A stretch of 64,000 nucleotides of DNA from Streptomyces sp. CB02414 (lineage in GTDB: Bacteria; Actinomycetota; Actinomycetes; Streptomycetales; Streptomycetaceae). The notes below the pieces were generated by a model. It worked only from the letters and a program-made list of their open reading frames with translations, made no database searches and was not told the DNA's origin. Positions within the stretch are counted from its first letter, which is position 1; every line of letters begins with the position of its first letter. A program made the position numbers and the translations under genes. Location of the stretch: assembly GCF_001905385.1 (NCBI RefSeq), contig NZ_LIPF01000003.1, positions 62,001 to 126,000 on the forward strand. The letters run 5' to 3'. Of the stretch, positions 1 through 8,029 are shown in pieces.

Positions 1-988
1 CGGCGCCGAAGGAACCCGCCTGGGCCTGCATCCGCTCCAGGACGTCGGCGGGGGCGTCGATGAGCCCCTTCTCCGCGGCGTCGGGCACGGCGGCGAGGAT
101 CACCAGGTCACGCAGGCGCTCCAGCAGGTCGGTGACGAAACGCCGCGGGTCGTTCCCGCTCTCGATCACCCGGTCGACGACCTCGAAGGCGGCCGAGCCG
201 TCCCCTGTGACGAACGCCTCGACGACGGAGTCGAGCAGCGAGCCGTCCGTGTAGCCGAGGAGGGCGGTCGTCATGTCGTACGTCACACCGTCGGCACCGG
301 CGCCCGCGAGCAGCTGGTCCATGACGGACATGGAGTCCCGGACGGATCCCGCGCCGGCCCGCACCACCAGGGGCAGCACACCGTCCTCGACCGGGATCTC
401 CTCCCTGCCGCAGACCTCGCCGAGGTAGTCGCGCAGGGTGCCGGGCGGCACGAGACGGAAGGGGTAGTGGTGGGTCCGCGACCGGATGGTGCCGATGACC
501 TTCTCGGGCTCGGTGGTGGCGAAGATGAACTTGAGGTGCTCCGGGGGCTCCTCGACGACCTTCAGCAGGGCGTTGAAGCCCTGCGGCGAGACCATGTGGG
601 CCTCGTCGATGATGTAGATCTTGTACCGGCTGGAGGCGGGCCCGAAGAACGCCTTCTCTCGCAGGTCACGGGCATCGTCCACGCCTCCGTGGGAGGCGGC
701 GTCGATCTCGATGACGTCGATCGAACCCGGCCCGTTCCTGGCCAGGTCCCGGCAGGACTGGCACTCGCCGCACGGGGTCGGCGTGGGTCCTTGCTCGCAG
801 TTCAGGCAGCGCGCCAGGATGCGGGCGCTGGTCGTCTTGCCGCAGCCGCGCGGCCCGCTGAACAGGTACGCGTGATTGACCCGGTTGTTCCGCAGCGCCT
901 GCTGCAACGGGTCGGTGACATGCCCCTGACCGATGACCTCGGCGAAGGACTCCGGGCGGTAACGGCGGTAGAGCGCGAGAGACGACAC
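1..988 (-). CDS. dnaX: DNA polymerase III subunit gamma/tau, N-terminal part (partial)
   Basis: This is the clamp-loader ATPase of the replicative polymerase. The gene reads leftward from a GTG at 986-988 (VSSLALYRRYRPESFAEVIGQ) and leaves the window at position 1 after about 329 codons. Visible signatures are the YRRYRP/IGQ opening, Walker A GPRGCGKTT, a four-cysteine zinc module (C-L-N-C ... C-G-E-C-Q-S-C), Walker B YIIDEAHM, and a sensor-like FATTEPEKV. The overlapping ATG at 990-992 is in the wrong frame. SRP RNA lies just upstream on the same strand, a common actinobacterial arrangement. The C-terminal tau region is outside the window. Confidence 0.97.
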   Translation of the reverse strand, partial: MSSLALYRRYRPESFAEVIGQGHVTDPLQQALRNNRVNHAYLFSGPRGCGKTTSARILARCLNCEQGPTPTPCGECQSCRDLARNGPGSIDVIEIDAASHGGVDDARDLREKAFFGPASSRYKIYIIDEAHMVSPQGFNALLKVVEEPPEHLKFIFATTEPEKVIGTIRSRTHHYPFRLVPPGTLRDYLGEVCGREEIPVEDGVLPLVVRAGAGSVRDSMSVMDQLLAGAGADGVTYDMTTALLGYTDGSLLDSVVEAFVTGDGSAAFEVVDRVIESGNDPRRFVTDLLERLRDLVILAAVPDAAEKGLIDAPADVLERMQAQAGSFGA

Positions 989-1039
989 GCATACGAGGTT
1001 ATAGGCGCCCACTGACAACCGGACCGCCCCGGGGAACGC

Positions 1040-1132
1040 AGGCGCCCCCCACGCACCCGCCAGAGCCAACCTACCCTTGCTGCCTTCCGGCCCTGGGGGA
1101 GTTCAGTCAGATAGCGCCGCGTGAGGGGCTGA
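1040..1132 (-). ncRNA. ffs: Signal recognition particle RNA (4.5S-type, small bacterial SRP)
   Basis: On the minus strand the helix-8 core reads GGCCGGAAGGCAGCAAGGG, with the GGAA tetraloop and the conserved asymmetric loop that binds Ffh. The flanks pair: the 5' GCCCCTCACGC arm matches the 3' GCGTGGGGGGC arm, giving a hairpin of about 90 nt. A TANNNT -10 element (TAACGT) lies at 1138-1143 on the minus strand, about 6 nt before the inferred 5' end. It sits between dnaX and tRNA-Ser. The core is certain; the exact ends are estimated from pairing. Confidence 0.93.
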
Positions 1133-1206
1133 GCCACACGTTACCCGATCCGGGGCCCCGAGAACGAGTTCGCGAGCACTCTCCGACGTCATGTAATGTT
1201 CTCTGC

Positions 1207-1294
1207 GGAGGATTCGCCTAGAGGCCTAGGGCGCACGCTTGGAAAGCGTGTTGGGGGCAACCCCTCACGAGTTCGAATCTCGTATCCTCCGCCA
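1207..1294 (+). tRNA. tRNA-Ser (anticodon GGA)
   Basis: The acceptor arms GGAGGAT and ATCCTCC pair, the anticodon loop is CTTGGAAAG, the variable arm is long as in class II tRNAs, and the T-loop is GTTCGAATC. The 3' CCA is encoded (1292-1294). Anticodon GGA reads UCC/UCU serine codons. Confidence 0.97.
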
Positions 1295-1313
1295 GTGCCT
1301 CACCGGGCACGAT

Positions 1314-1349
1314 GTCGAAGGGCCCCCTGGAAACAGGGGGCCCTTCGAC
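1314..1349 (+). terminator. Bidirectional hairpin after tRNA-Ser(GGA)
   Basis: A perfect 16-bp stem (1314-1329 with 1334-1349) is closed by a GAAA tetraloop. It lies between the tRNA and the convergent gene at 1362. There is no T-run, as is usual for Streptomyces terminators. The GAAGGGCCCC stem motif recurs in the terminator of tRNA-Ser(CGA) at 17058-17087. Confidence 0.85.
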
Positions 1350-1361
1350 GTGCGCGGTACA

Positions 1362-2075
1362 TCAGCGCCGCCGCGCAGACCACCACGGGATGCCCGTCCA
1401 CACCGCGGGCAGGCCCACTCCGAAGCAGGCGGCGATGATGGTGAAGAACAGCCGCCTGCCATAGGGCTCCCATGTGAAGGGCTCGTGGTGCCGGGGCCTG
1501 ACCAGGCGCACCGCGCCGAACACGAGGGTCTGTGCCGCGACGAGCCCGGCGAGCACGCCGACGGCGGCGTTCATCTGGAGTTCGTCGCGGGGCGCCGCCG
1601 AGGTGTTCTGCCGCACACCGTCCTTGCCGAGCGCCACGATGTCGCGGCGCCAGGCGGTGGCCGTGACCCGGTCGCCGGGTTCGAGCCGCTCCAGGAGGGG
1701 GCCAGGGTCGCCGAATGACACGGTCGCCCGCCAGGAGTCGCGGTCCGTCAGGACCGCCTCGTAGGTGGAGCTCTTCCCGGCGGTCTCGTTCACCGTCTTC
1801 TCCACTGTGAACCGCCAGGTGCTCAGGCAGTCCGTCTCCCTCTGCTCCATGGCGCGGGAGGAACACGGCTCGGCCGCGCGATAGTCCTGGTAGCGCGCGC
1901 CGTCGGAAGGCAACCACCGGCTGAAGACCAGCCAGCAGCCGGCCACCGACGCCAAGGACAGCAGGATGAGCAGCACACCCGTGAGCCGGGTCCGGACCGG
2001 CGACCGCCTGTCGGTCCGGCCCTCGCCCGGCCGTCCGCCCCCGCTCCGCGCCGTGGCTCTCGCCTGCGCCGCCAT
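1362..2075 (-). CDS. Putative multi-pass membrane protein of unknown function
   Basis: A 237-residue protein with start ATG at 2073-2075, preceded by a GGAGG-type ribosome binding site 8 nt upstream. An Arg-rich cytoplasmic N-terminus leads into a hydrophobic segment (about residues 28-48, LTGVLLILLSLASVAGCWLVF). An extracytoplasmic region of about 100 residues follows, then two more membrane spans near residues 165-185 and 205-225. The layout recalls DUF3592-type proteins, but no decisive motif is visible. It is convergent with tRNA-Ser(GGA) and shares its bidirectional terminator. Function unknown. Confidence 0.75.
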   Translation of the reverse strand: MAAQARATARSGGGRPGEGRTDRRSPVRTRLTGVLLILLSLASVAGCWLVFSRWLPSDGARYQDYRAAEPCSSRAMEQRETDCLSTWRFTVEKTVNETAGKSSTYEAVLTDRDSWRATVSFGDPGPLLERLEPGDRVTATAWRRDIVALGKDGVRQNTSAAPRDELQMNAAVGVLAGLVAAQTLVFGAVRLVRPRHHEPFTWEPYGRRLFFTIIAACFGVGLPAVWTGIPWWSARRR

Positions 2076-2372
2076 GTCGCCCTCCTCCACCCCCGCTTCG
2101 CTCTCGCCAGCTTCCAGCAGCCATGAGCGGGGCCACAACGGGGTCGTACGGCAGCGTGGGAGGGCCTCGGTTTTCCGTGCCCCGGCAGGCACGGCCGCGA
2201 CGTCGGCCCGGCGGCACAGCCGCACCCCGCCGCTCCCGGAGGCATAGGAACCCCCTATAGCCCCCCCTCATATCCCGTCTTTGCCTCTGTTTGTTTTCCG
2301 GTCGTAGCGTGAAGCAGCTCGACACAGGTGATCACCGTTGTTTCCATGCACGCGACCGAGAGAAACAAAGAC

Positions 2373-3137
2373 ATGTCCCCGAATGGGAACGGACCGGATT
2401 CACGGGAACTCGCCGGAAAGCGGGCCCTCGTCACGAGGGGGCACCCGCGGTATCGGAGCGGCCGTTGTACGGCGGCTCATGGAGGCGGGAGCCGACGTGC
2501 TCACCACCGCCAGGTCGGCGACGAGCACGGTGCCGGAAGGGGCCGCCTTCGCCGCGGCCGACGTGCGGACCCGGACGGGAGCGGAGGCGGTCGCGGACGC
2601 CGCGCGGGAGGTGCTCGGCGAGGTGGACGTCCTTGTGCACAACGCGGGTGGGGCGCAGCCGTACAAGGGCGCCCTGGACATCCCCGACGAGGAGTGGCAA
2701 GAGGCGCTGGACCTGAACTTCCTGGCGGCGGTACGGCTGGACGCGCTGCTGGCGCCGGGGGGCGGGAGCGGGGCACCGGGGTGATCGTGCACGTCTCCTC
2801 GGCCGCGGTCGCCGCCGCGCTGCCGCCGTTCCTGCACTACGAGGCGGCGAAGGCGGCACTGGAGAACTACAGCCGGGGCATGGCCGCGGAACTGCCCCGT
2901 CCGAAATCCGGGTCAACACCGTGAGCCCCGGCAGGGTCGCCACGCCCGGCGGCGAGGCGACGCGGGAGCAGTGGGCGCGCCTGTCCGAAGAGCCGGGCCC
3001 GGATACCACCACCCCGCTGGGGCGCGACGGCCGGCCCGACGACATCGCCCACGCGTGCTGCTCCTCGCGTCCGACTGGGCGGCTGGCTCACCGGCAGCGA
3101 CATCTTCGTGGACGGCGGGGAATTCCCCAGGGGGTAA
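2373..3137 (+). pseudogene. Short-chain dehydrogenase/reductase, broken by five frameshifts
   Basis: Read across frames, the locus gives a full SDR: LAGKRALVT, then GGTRGIGAAVVRRLMEAG (Rossmann TGxxxGIG), VLVHNAGGAQPY (NAG), VIVHVSSAAV (catalytic Ser), HYEAAKAAL (Tyr-x-x-x-Lys), NTVSPGRVATP and the terminal GSDIFVDGGEFPRG. No single frame holds it. A one-base insertion lies near 2436, and one-base losses lie near 2755-2766, about 2903, about 3050 and about 3078. The start ATG at 2373 and stop TAA at 3135-3137 give a normal SDR length. Because homology continues on both sides of each shift, the damage looks recent, or reflects sequencing errors. Convergent with the broken LysR gene. Confidence 0.85.
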
Positions 3138-3205
3138 CAACGTATTTCCGTGGCGGACATCGCGACGGGAGTGGTCGAGTGGCGCCCGTCTCCTTCTCCC
3201 GGCCG

Positions 3206-4077
3206 TCAGGAAATCGTCGGGACGGAAAGGGAAGCGGGCCAGGATTCCTTGCGGAGAAATTCGACCAGGGCCTTCTCCGCCGGGCCCGCGCCCTGCCGGA
3301 GCACGGCGATGACGGGCTGAGACACGGCCGGGAAGGCCGGGCGGGCGAGGTGCCGGTGGTTATGGGGCACCACCGAGGCGGGCACCAGCGCCACCCCCAG
3401 CCCGTGGGCGGCCCAGCGGACGGCCGTCGCCGTCTGGGAGACGCGGGCGGCCGTGACCGGGGCGGGATCGCTGTCCCGCAGCACGTTCAGCAGTACGCCG
3501 TCCAGGACTGTCGCGGTCGAACCGCACCCACGGCTCCCCCTTCAACGCGCCCAGCTCGACCCGGTCCGCGGCAAGCCCCGGGTGCCCGGTGCCCAGCACC
3601 GCGACGAACTCCTCGTCGCCGAGGTGGTGGGCGTCGGAGGGGCTCCGCTCGCACGCCGCCATCAGGGCGAGGTCCAGCACGCCTCGGCGGCACAGCCGCT
3701 CCAGCCCGGCGGAGCTCGGCTCCTCGAAGACCGTGACCTCCAGCCGCGGGTAACGCGCCCGGCAGCTGCCGGGTGCCCAGCCCCAGCTGGGCGGAGACCA
3801 CCAGCTCGCCCACCAGCTCCTCGGCACCGGCCCGCGCCGCCGCCCGCGCCCGCCTGGCCGCGCTCACCGCGGCCTCCGCGTCGCGCGGGAAGGCGCGGCC
3901 GACCGCAGTGGGCACCAGCCCCGTCGGCGTACGGGCGAACAGTTCCACGCCCAGTTCCCGCTCCAGGCCCCGGATCTCCTGGGACACCGACGGCTGGGTG
4001 ACGCGCAGCGATTCCGCCGCCGTCACCGGGCCCTGCTCGGCCACGGCCAGGGGGTACTCGAACTGACGGAGACTCAT
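3206..4077 (-). pseudogene. LysR-family transcriptional regulator, broken by two frameshifts
   Basis: The start ATG at 4075-4077 gives MSLRQFEYPLAVAEQGPVTAAE and a winged helix-turn-helix (SLRVTQPSVSQEIRGLERELGVELFART), the classic LysR N-terminus. The frame is lost near 3765, where the protein continues in another frame (YPRLEVTVFEEPSSAGLERL). It is lost again near 3510, with the C-terminus (VSQTATAVRWAAHGLGVALVPASVV) in a third frame ending at 3206. The summed length, about 290 residues, is normal for the family. It would probably have regulated the neighbouring SDR gene, also broken. Confidence 0.85.
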
Positions 4078-4182
4078 CGGCTTCCGTTCCCTTCCCGGGT
4101 TGATGCGGTCCACGCGGTCGTCGTCCTCGTCCCGTCCTCGTCCTCGTGAAGGGAAGAAGTCCTTTCCGACCGTCGTTCATCC

Positions 4183-6024
4183 CTACCTCTCGACGCGGAT
4201 CCGCCTCGACTCGCTCACCTGGTCGATCTCCGACACCCGGACCGTCGTCCTCATCGTCCAGGTGCCGGGGAGCGGGAGGGTGAGGGAGTTGGCGCTCCAG
4301 TAGCCGCCCCGGTCGACGAGTTCCGCGTCGATCGGGCCCACGTCCCGGTCGGGCAGCGTGAAGGAGAGGCGCAGTTCGGGTACGGCGGCCAGGCTGCCGT
4401 CGGGGCCGAAGACGACGGCCTGGACCGCGTTGTCGCCGGTGCGGCCGGGGTCCAGAGTGATCTGGACGGTGCCGCTGCCGGAGTCGCCGATCTCGAAGGG
4501 GATCGTGGTGACGGACGCGGGCAGCACTCCGCCCGCCGGTGCGGACCGCGCCGCCTCGGCCGCCGCACGGCCCGGGACGGTGCTGGTGAGCACGGTCGTC
4601 ACTCCGAGGACGACGGCCGCGACGCCGGCCTCGGCGAGGACCGACCTCCGCAGTCCCCGGCGGTGGGCGTCCGCGGCGGTCCCGGCCGGTGGCGCCGGCT
4701 CGGGCGGCTCCGGGGTGGGCTCCCCGCCCCCGGGCGGCCCGCCCACCCGTTCCGGCACCCTGTCGGGTGCGCGCTCCCGTTCCCGTACGGCTGTCCCGGG
4801 GTCCGCCAGTGCCGCCGTCCACCGTCGCGAGACCGCCGCCGCGGCCAGCAGCACGGCGACCGCCGCCAGCTTGGCCAGCAGCAGCCTGCCGTACGCCGTC
4901 CCGGTGAGCGCCTGCCAGGAACCGAGTCCGCGCCAGGACTGGTAGGCGCCGGTGACGACCAGGACGGCCACGGAGACGAAGGCGACTCGGGAGAAGCGGG
5001 CGACGGTGGCGGCGTCCGTGGTGCCGCGCAGGATGAGGAGGAGGGCGACCAGGCCGCCGAGCCAGACGGCGGTGGCGAGCAGGTGCAGCACGGACGACGT
5101 CATCGCGACCGGCACCTGGATGCCGGCGGAGGCGTGCTCGGCCGCGGCCCAGGTCAGGGCGAGACCGACGGCGAGCGCGGCGCCGGCCGCGGCGGAGACG
5201 GGGGTGCGTATGCGGCGCCGGGCGGCGCGGGTGAGGAGGAACGCCACCGGTGCCAGCAGCGCCAGCCTCGCCAGCAGCAGCGCGCCCGGCCGGGTCGACG
5301 CCGTGCCGCCGAGGGCCGGGACGTCGAGAACCGCCGACGGTCCCGTCCCCGCCTCGTACGGGGCCCTGAGCAGCAGCAGGGCGACGGTGGACGCCAGCAG
5401 GCTCCACCAGGACGCCAGCAGCGGACGGCGCAGCGGGGCGGGGTCCGGCGGGCGGCACAGGGCGACGAAGGCGGTTGCGCCGATGAGCAGGGCGGCGGAG
5501 AGGTAGGCGAGGTAGCGGGCGATGTGGTGAAGGGCCGCGGTCGCGGGGTCCTCGGTGGGACCGGGGTCCACCGCCGCCGGCGCCGCGGAGGGCTTGCCGA
5601 CGGAGAAGGTGAAGGCGCCGGAGACGGGGTGGCTGTCGGCCGACACCACCCGCCACGCCACGGTGTACGTGCCCTCGCCGAGCTCGCCCGACAGCGTGAC
5701 GCGGGCCGTGTCGGAACGGCCCCCGGCACGTCCGGCCTCCCCCGTGCGCACCCGGTGGCCCCCGGGGTCCAGGACGCGGAATGAGTCGTCGCGCAGGCCG
5801 ACGGACTCGGTGAAGGTCAGGGTGACGTGGCGCGGGGCCGACCGGAGGACGCTGCCGTCCCCGGGGTCGGTGGAGCGGAGGGCGGCGTGGGCGGACGCCG
5901 GTCCGGCACCGCCGACGCCGAGGACGAGCAGGGTGAACACGGTGCCCATGAGCACCGGCCAGCGCCGCCCCCACGGTCCCCGCACTCGCCGGTCCACGGC
6001 ACGCGCACCGCCACCACGCCTCAC
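4183..6024 (-). CDS. CopC-CopD fusion protein, copper resistance/uptake
   Basis: A 613-residue protein. A signal peptide (about residues 23-45, ending PASAHAAL) exposes the N-terminal copper-binding His typical of mature CopC. The CopC beta-sandwich (about 46-142) includes VAWRVVSADSHPVSGAFTFSVG. About eight membrane spans of the CopD domain fill roughly 160-400, with HHIARYLAYL and the AEHASAGIQ stretch. A Pro/Glu-rich linker, another span (about 465-485) and a C-terminal YtkA-like extracytoplasmic domain follow. The arrangement matches YcnJ-type proteins. The role, copper handling at the membrane, is inferred from the family; no copper operator was identified. Confidence 0.9.
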   Translation of the reverse strand: MRRGGGARAVDRRVRGPWGRRWPVLMGTVFTLLVLGVGGAGPASAHAALRSTDPGDGSVLRSAPRHVTLTFTESVGLRDDSFRVLDPGGHRVRTGEAGRAGGRSDTARVTLSGELGEGTYTVAWRVVSADSHPVSGAFTFSVGKPSAAPAAVDPGPTEDPATAALHHIARYLAYLSAALLIGATAFVALCRPPDPAPLRRPLLASWWSLLASTVALLLLRAPYEAGTGPSAVLDVPALGGTASTRPGALLLARLALLAPVAFLLTRAARRRIRTPVSAAAGAALAVGLALTWAAAEHASAGIQVPVAMTSSVLHLLATAVWLGGLVALLLILRGTTDAATVARFSRVAFVSVAVLVVTGAYQSWRGLGSWQALTGTAYGRLLLAKLAAVAVLLAAAAVSRRWTAALADPGTAVRERERAPDRVPERVGGPPGGGEPTPEPPEPAPPAGTAADAHRRGLRRSVLAEAGVAAVVLGVTTVLTSTVPGRAAAEAARSAPAGGVLPASVTTIPFEIGDSGSGTVQITLDPGRTGDNAVQAVVFGPDGSLAAVPELRLSFTLPDRDVGPIDAELVDRGGYWSANSLTLPLPGTWTMRTTVRVSEIDQVSESRRIRVER

Positions 6025-6132
6025 GTCGCATCTCCGTCGTCGGGACCCACTGCCTCGGGGATACGTACGGATGCGGGGGCCGCGCCGCTCAGCGGACGTC
6101 CGGCCGGTTCGGTGCGGGGTACGGCCGGTTCC

Positions 6133-6906
6133 TCACCATGACGGGCGTGCCGTCACCCCGCCGTCCACCACGAGGTCGTGACCGGTGATCCAGGACGCCA
6201 GCCGCGACGCCAGGAACACACACGCGTCGCCCACGTCCTCCGGCCGGCCCAGCCGTCCCGCGGGTGCCGCCCGCCGCCACCGCCGTACGCCGTCCGGCCA
6301 GGCCTCGGCGAGACCGTCCCGGTCGATGAGGCCGGGCGAGACGGAGTTGACCCGCACTCCCCACGGCCCGTACTCCAGGGCCGCCGAACGGGCGTGCATC
6401 ACGACCGCCGCCTTGGAGGCGCTGTAGTGCGCGTGGGCGGGGGCCGGGGCGCCCGCCTCGATGGACGCGATGTGGGTGACGGTGCCGCCGCCGTCCTGGT
6501 CCCGCATGATCGCGGCGGCGGACTGTGTGCACGCGAAGACGCCGGTGAGGTTGGTGTCCACGACCTCCCGCCACTCGGCGGCCGTCATACCGGGCAGCTC
6601 CCGCAGCGGCTGCACGCCGGCGTTGTTGACCAGCGCGGTCAGCCGTCCGCCGCCCCAGTCGGCGGCGTCCTCGACCAGGGTGCGGCAGGCGTCCTCGTCG
6701 GTGAGGTCGGCACGCAGCACGGTCGCCCGGCCGCCGTGGTCCCGGATCCGTGCGGCCACGTCCTGGGCCGGCGCCACCGCCGTACGGCAGTGCACCGCGA
6801 CCGCCGCGCCCTCCTCGGCGAACCGCAGCGCGATGCCCCGGCCGATGCCGCCGCCCGCGCCGGTGACCAGGGCGACCTGTCCGTCGAGGAGAGTGGGGAG
6901 ACTCAT
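6133..6906 (-). CDS. SDR-family oxidoreductase
   Basis: A 257-residue classical SDR. The NAD(P)-binding TGAGGGIG is at residues 15-22, NNAG at about 94-97, catalytic Ser near 148, YSASK with Tyr161 and Lys165, and a C-terminal VDGG. The start ATG overlaps the TGA of the upstream cupin gene (ATGA), so translation is probably coupled. It is the last gene of the iron-box operon that starts with the penicillin-acylase gene. The substrate is not predictable; glucose-dehydrogenase-like and FabG-like enzymes share these motifs. Confidence 0.92.
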   Translation of the reverse strand: MSLPTLLDGQVALVTGAGGGIGRGIALRFAEEGAAVAVHCRTAVAPAQDVAARIRDHGGRATVLRADLTDEDACRTLVEDAADWGGGRLTALVNNAGVQPLRELPGMTAAEWREVVDTNLTGVFACTQSAAAIMRDQDGGGTVTHIASIEAGAPAPAHAHYSASKAAVVMHARSAALEYGPWGVRVNSVSPGLIDRDGLAEAWPDGVRRWRRAAPAGRLGRPEDVGDACVFLASRLASWITGHDLVVDGGVTARPSW

Positions 6907-7394
6907 GGACGGCACAGTTCCATGATCCGCGCCGCCTGGTCCGGGTAGCGCGCCGTCAGTTCGGCCGCGTCGCCGTGCTCGTAGTCCCCGTAGGTGAAGC
7001 CGGGCGCCATCGTGCAGCCGAAGAGCGACCACGCGCCGCCCGCCCTGACCCGGCCGCCCATCCAGGTCCCGGCGGGAACGGTGAACTGCACGTGCTGCCC
7101 GCCCAGTACGTCCGGCCCCAGCACGGCGGTGCGCGTGCCGCCGTCCGGGCCGAGGAGCAGCAGCTCCAGGGGATCTCCGAGGTAGAAGTGCCAGACCTCG
7201 TCCGAGGGCAGGCGGTGCAGTGCCGAGAAGTCGTCCGGGCGGGCGGTCAGCAGCGCCACGATGGCGGTCCCGGCGGGGCGTCCGCCGGGGCCCCCGGGAC
7301 CGGCCCAGGTGCGGCGGAACAGGCCGCCCTCGCGGGGGATGGGTGCCAGCCCGTAGTGCGCGATCAGGTCTTCGGCGGTCGGCGTGCGCGTCAC
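6903..7394 (-). CDS. DUF985-type cupin protein
   Basis: A 163-residue protein from GTG at 7392-7394, which overlaps the TGA of the preceding acyltransferase gene (GTGA). The cupin-5 (DUF985) signature is present: GGLFRRTW, ALHRLPSDEVWHFYLGDPLELL, QHVQFTVPAGTWMGGR and SLFGCTMAPGFTYGDYE. Family members are small single-domain cupins of mostly unknown function, possibly binding a small molecule in the barrel. Its tight coupling inside an iron-regulated operon suggests a role with the siderophore-linked neighbours; this is inference. Confidence 0.88.
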   Translation of the reverse strand: MTRTPTAEDLIAHYGLAPIPREGGLFRRTWAGPGGPGGRPAGTAIVALLTARPDDFSALHRLPSDEVWHFYLGDPLELLLLGPDGGTRTAVLGPDVLGGQHVQFTVPAGTWMGGRVRAGGAWSLFGCTMAPGFTYGDYEHGDAAELTARYPDQAARIMELCRP

Positions 7395-8029
7395 GCGGGG
7401 AAGGCTACCTCCCGGCGGAGAAAGGCGAGTTGCGCCTTCTTCTCCGGCAGGTACACGTCCGGCAGGTCGACCTCGGGCAGCACGACGGCCGGTCCGGCGG
7501 TGAAGCCCTGCTTGAGGAAGCGGGCGATCGCCTTCTCGTTGCCGACGTCCGGGTCGACCACGATCCGCTTCCGGTCCAGGCCGATGAGGACGTACGCCAT
7601 GAGGGCCGACGCCAGCGCGGCCGTCCAGCCGGGACGGGCGCCCTCGGGCCCCGCGGGCGCGAGCAGCAGGTGGACGCCGATGTCGCCCGGTTCGGGCTCG
7701 TAGCACTCGCTCACCCGGTCGGCCTCGGGGTCGTAGGTCTGGAGCAGCGCGACCGGCGCGTCGTCCTTCACGACCAGGAAGGCGTGGTGGGTGTCGAGCG
7801 TGTCCATGTGGGCGTAGACGCCGGCGACCTGATCGCGCGTGAGTCCGGTCATGCCCCAGAAGGCCGCGCGTTCCTCGCTCACCCAGCGGTGGATCGTGTC
7901 GGCGTCCGCGGCGGGGTCGAGGGGGAGGACGCGGACGGTGCCGAAGCCGCGGAGCTCCTGCTCGTGGACGGGGTTGCGGGAGGCGTACGGCGGCGTGGGA
8001 GCGGCCTGGTGGGCGTCGGGGTCAGTCAT
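7391..8029 (-). CDS. IucB/DesC-like siderophore N-acyltransferase (GNAT fold)
   Basis: A 212-residue protein with hallmarks of hydroxylamine/lysine-type siderophore acyltransferases: TIHRWVSEERAAFWGM near the N-terminus, an acyl-CoA region around DIGVHLLLAPAG, and DPDVGNEKAIARFLKQGF at the C-terminus. Family members acylate the N-hydroxyamine used to build hydroxamate siderophores. The start ATG at 8027-8029 overlaps the upstream stop by 8 nt (ATGACTGA). From memory, a penicillin-amidase/acyltransferase pair has been called desG/desH in some streptomycetes and tied tentatively to acyl or aryl ferrioxamines; this pair would match. Confidence 0.88.
   Translation of the reverse strand: MTDPDAHQAAPTPPYASRNPVHEQELRGFGTVRVLPLDPAADADTIHRWVSEERAAFWGMTGLTRDQVAGVYAHMDTLDTHHAFLVVKDDAPVALLQTYDPEADRVSECYEPEPGDIGVHLLLAPAGPEGARPGWTAALASALMAYVLIGLDRKRIVVDPDVGNEKAIARFLKQGFTAGPAVVLPEVDLPDVYLPEKKAQLAFLRREVAFPA

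Noticed and set aside
2373..3137. Programmed frameshifting as the explanation for the SDR gene
   Set aside because: Five separate shifts in both directions without slippery sites or pseudoknots cannot be programmed decoding.
3662..6031. Minus-strand ORF of 789 codons in another frame of the CopC-CopD gene
   Set aside because: Arg/Pro/Gly-rich shadow of the 613-residue CopC-CopD frame, with no family resemblance.
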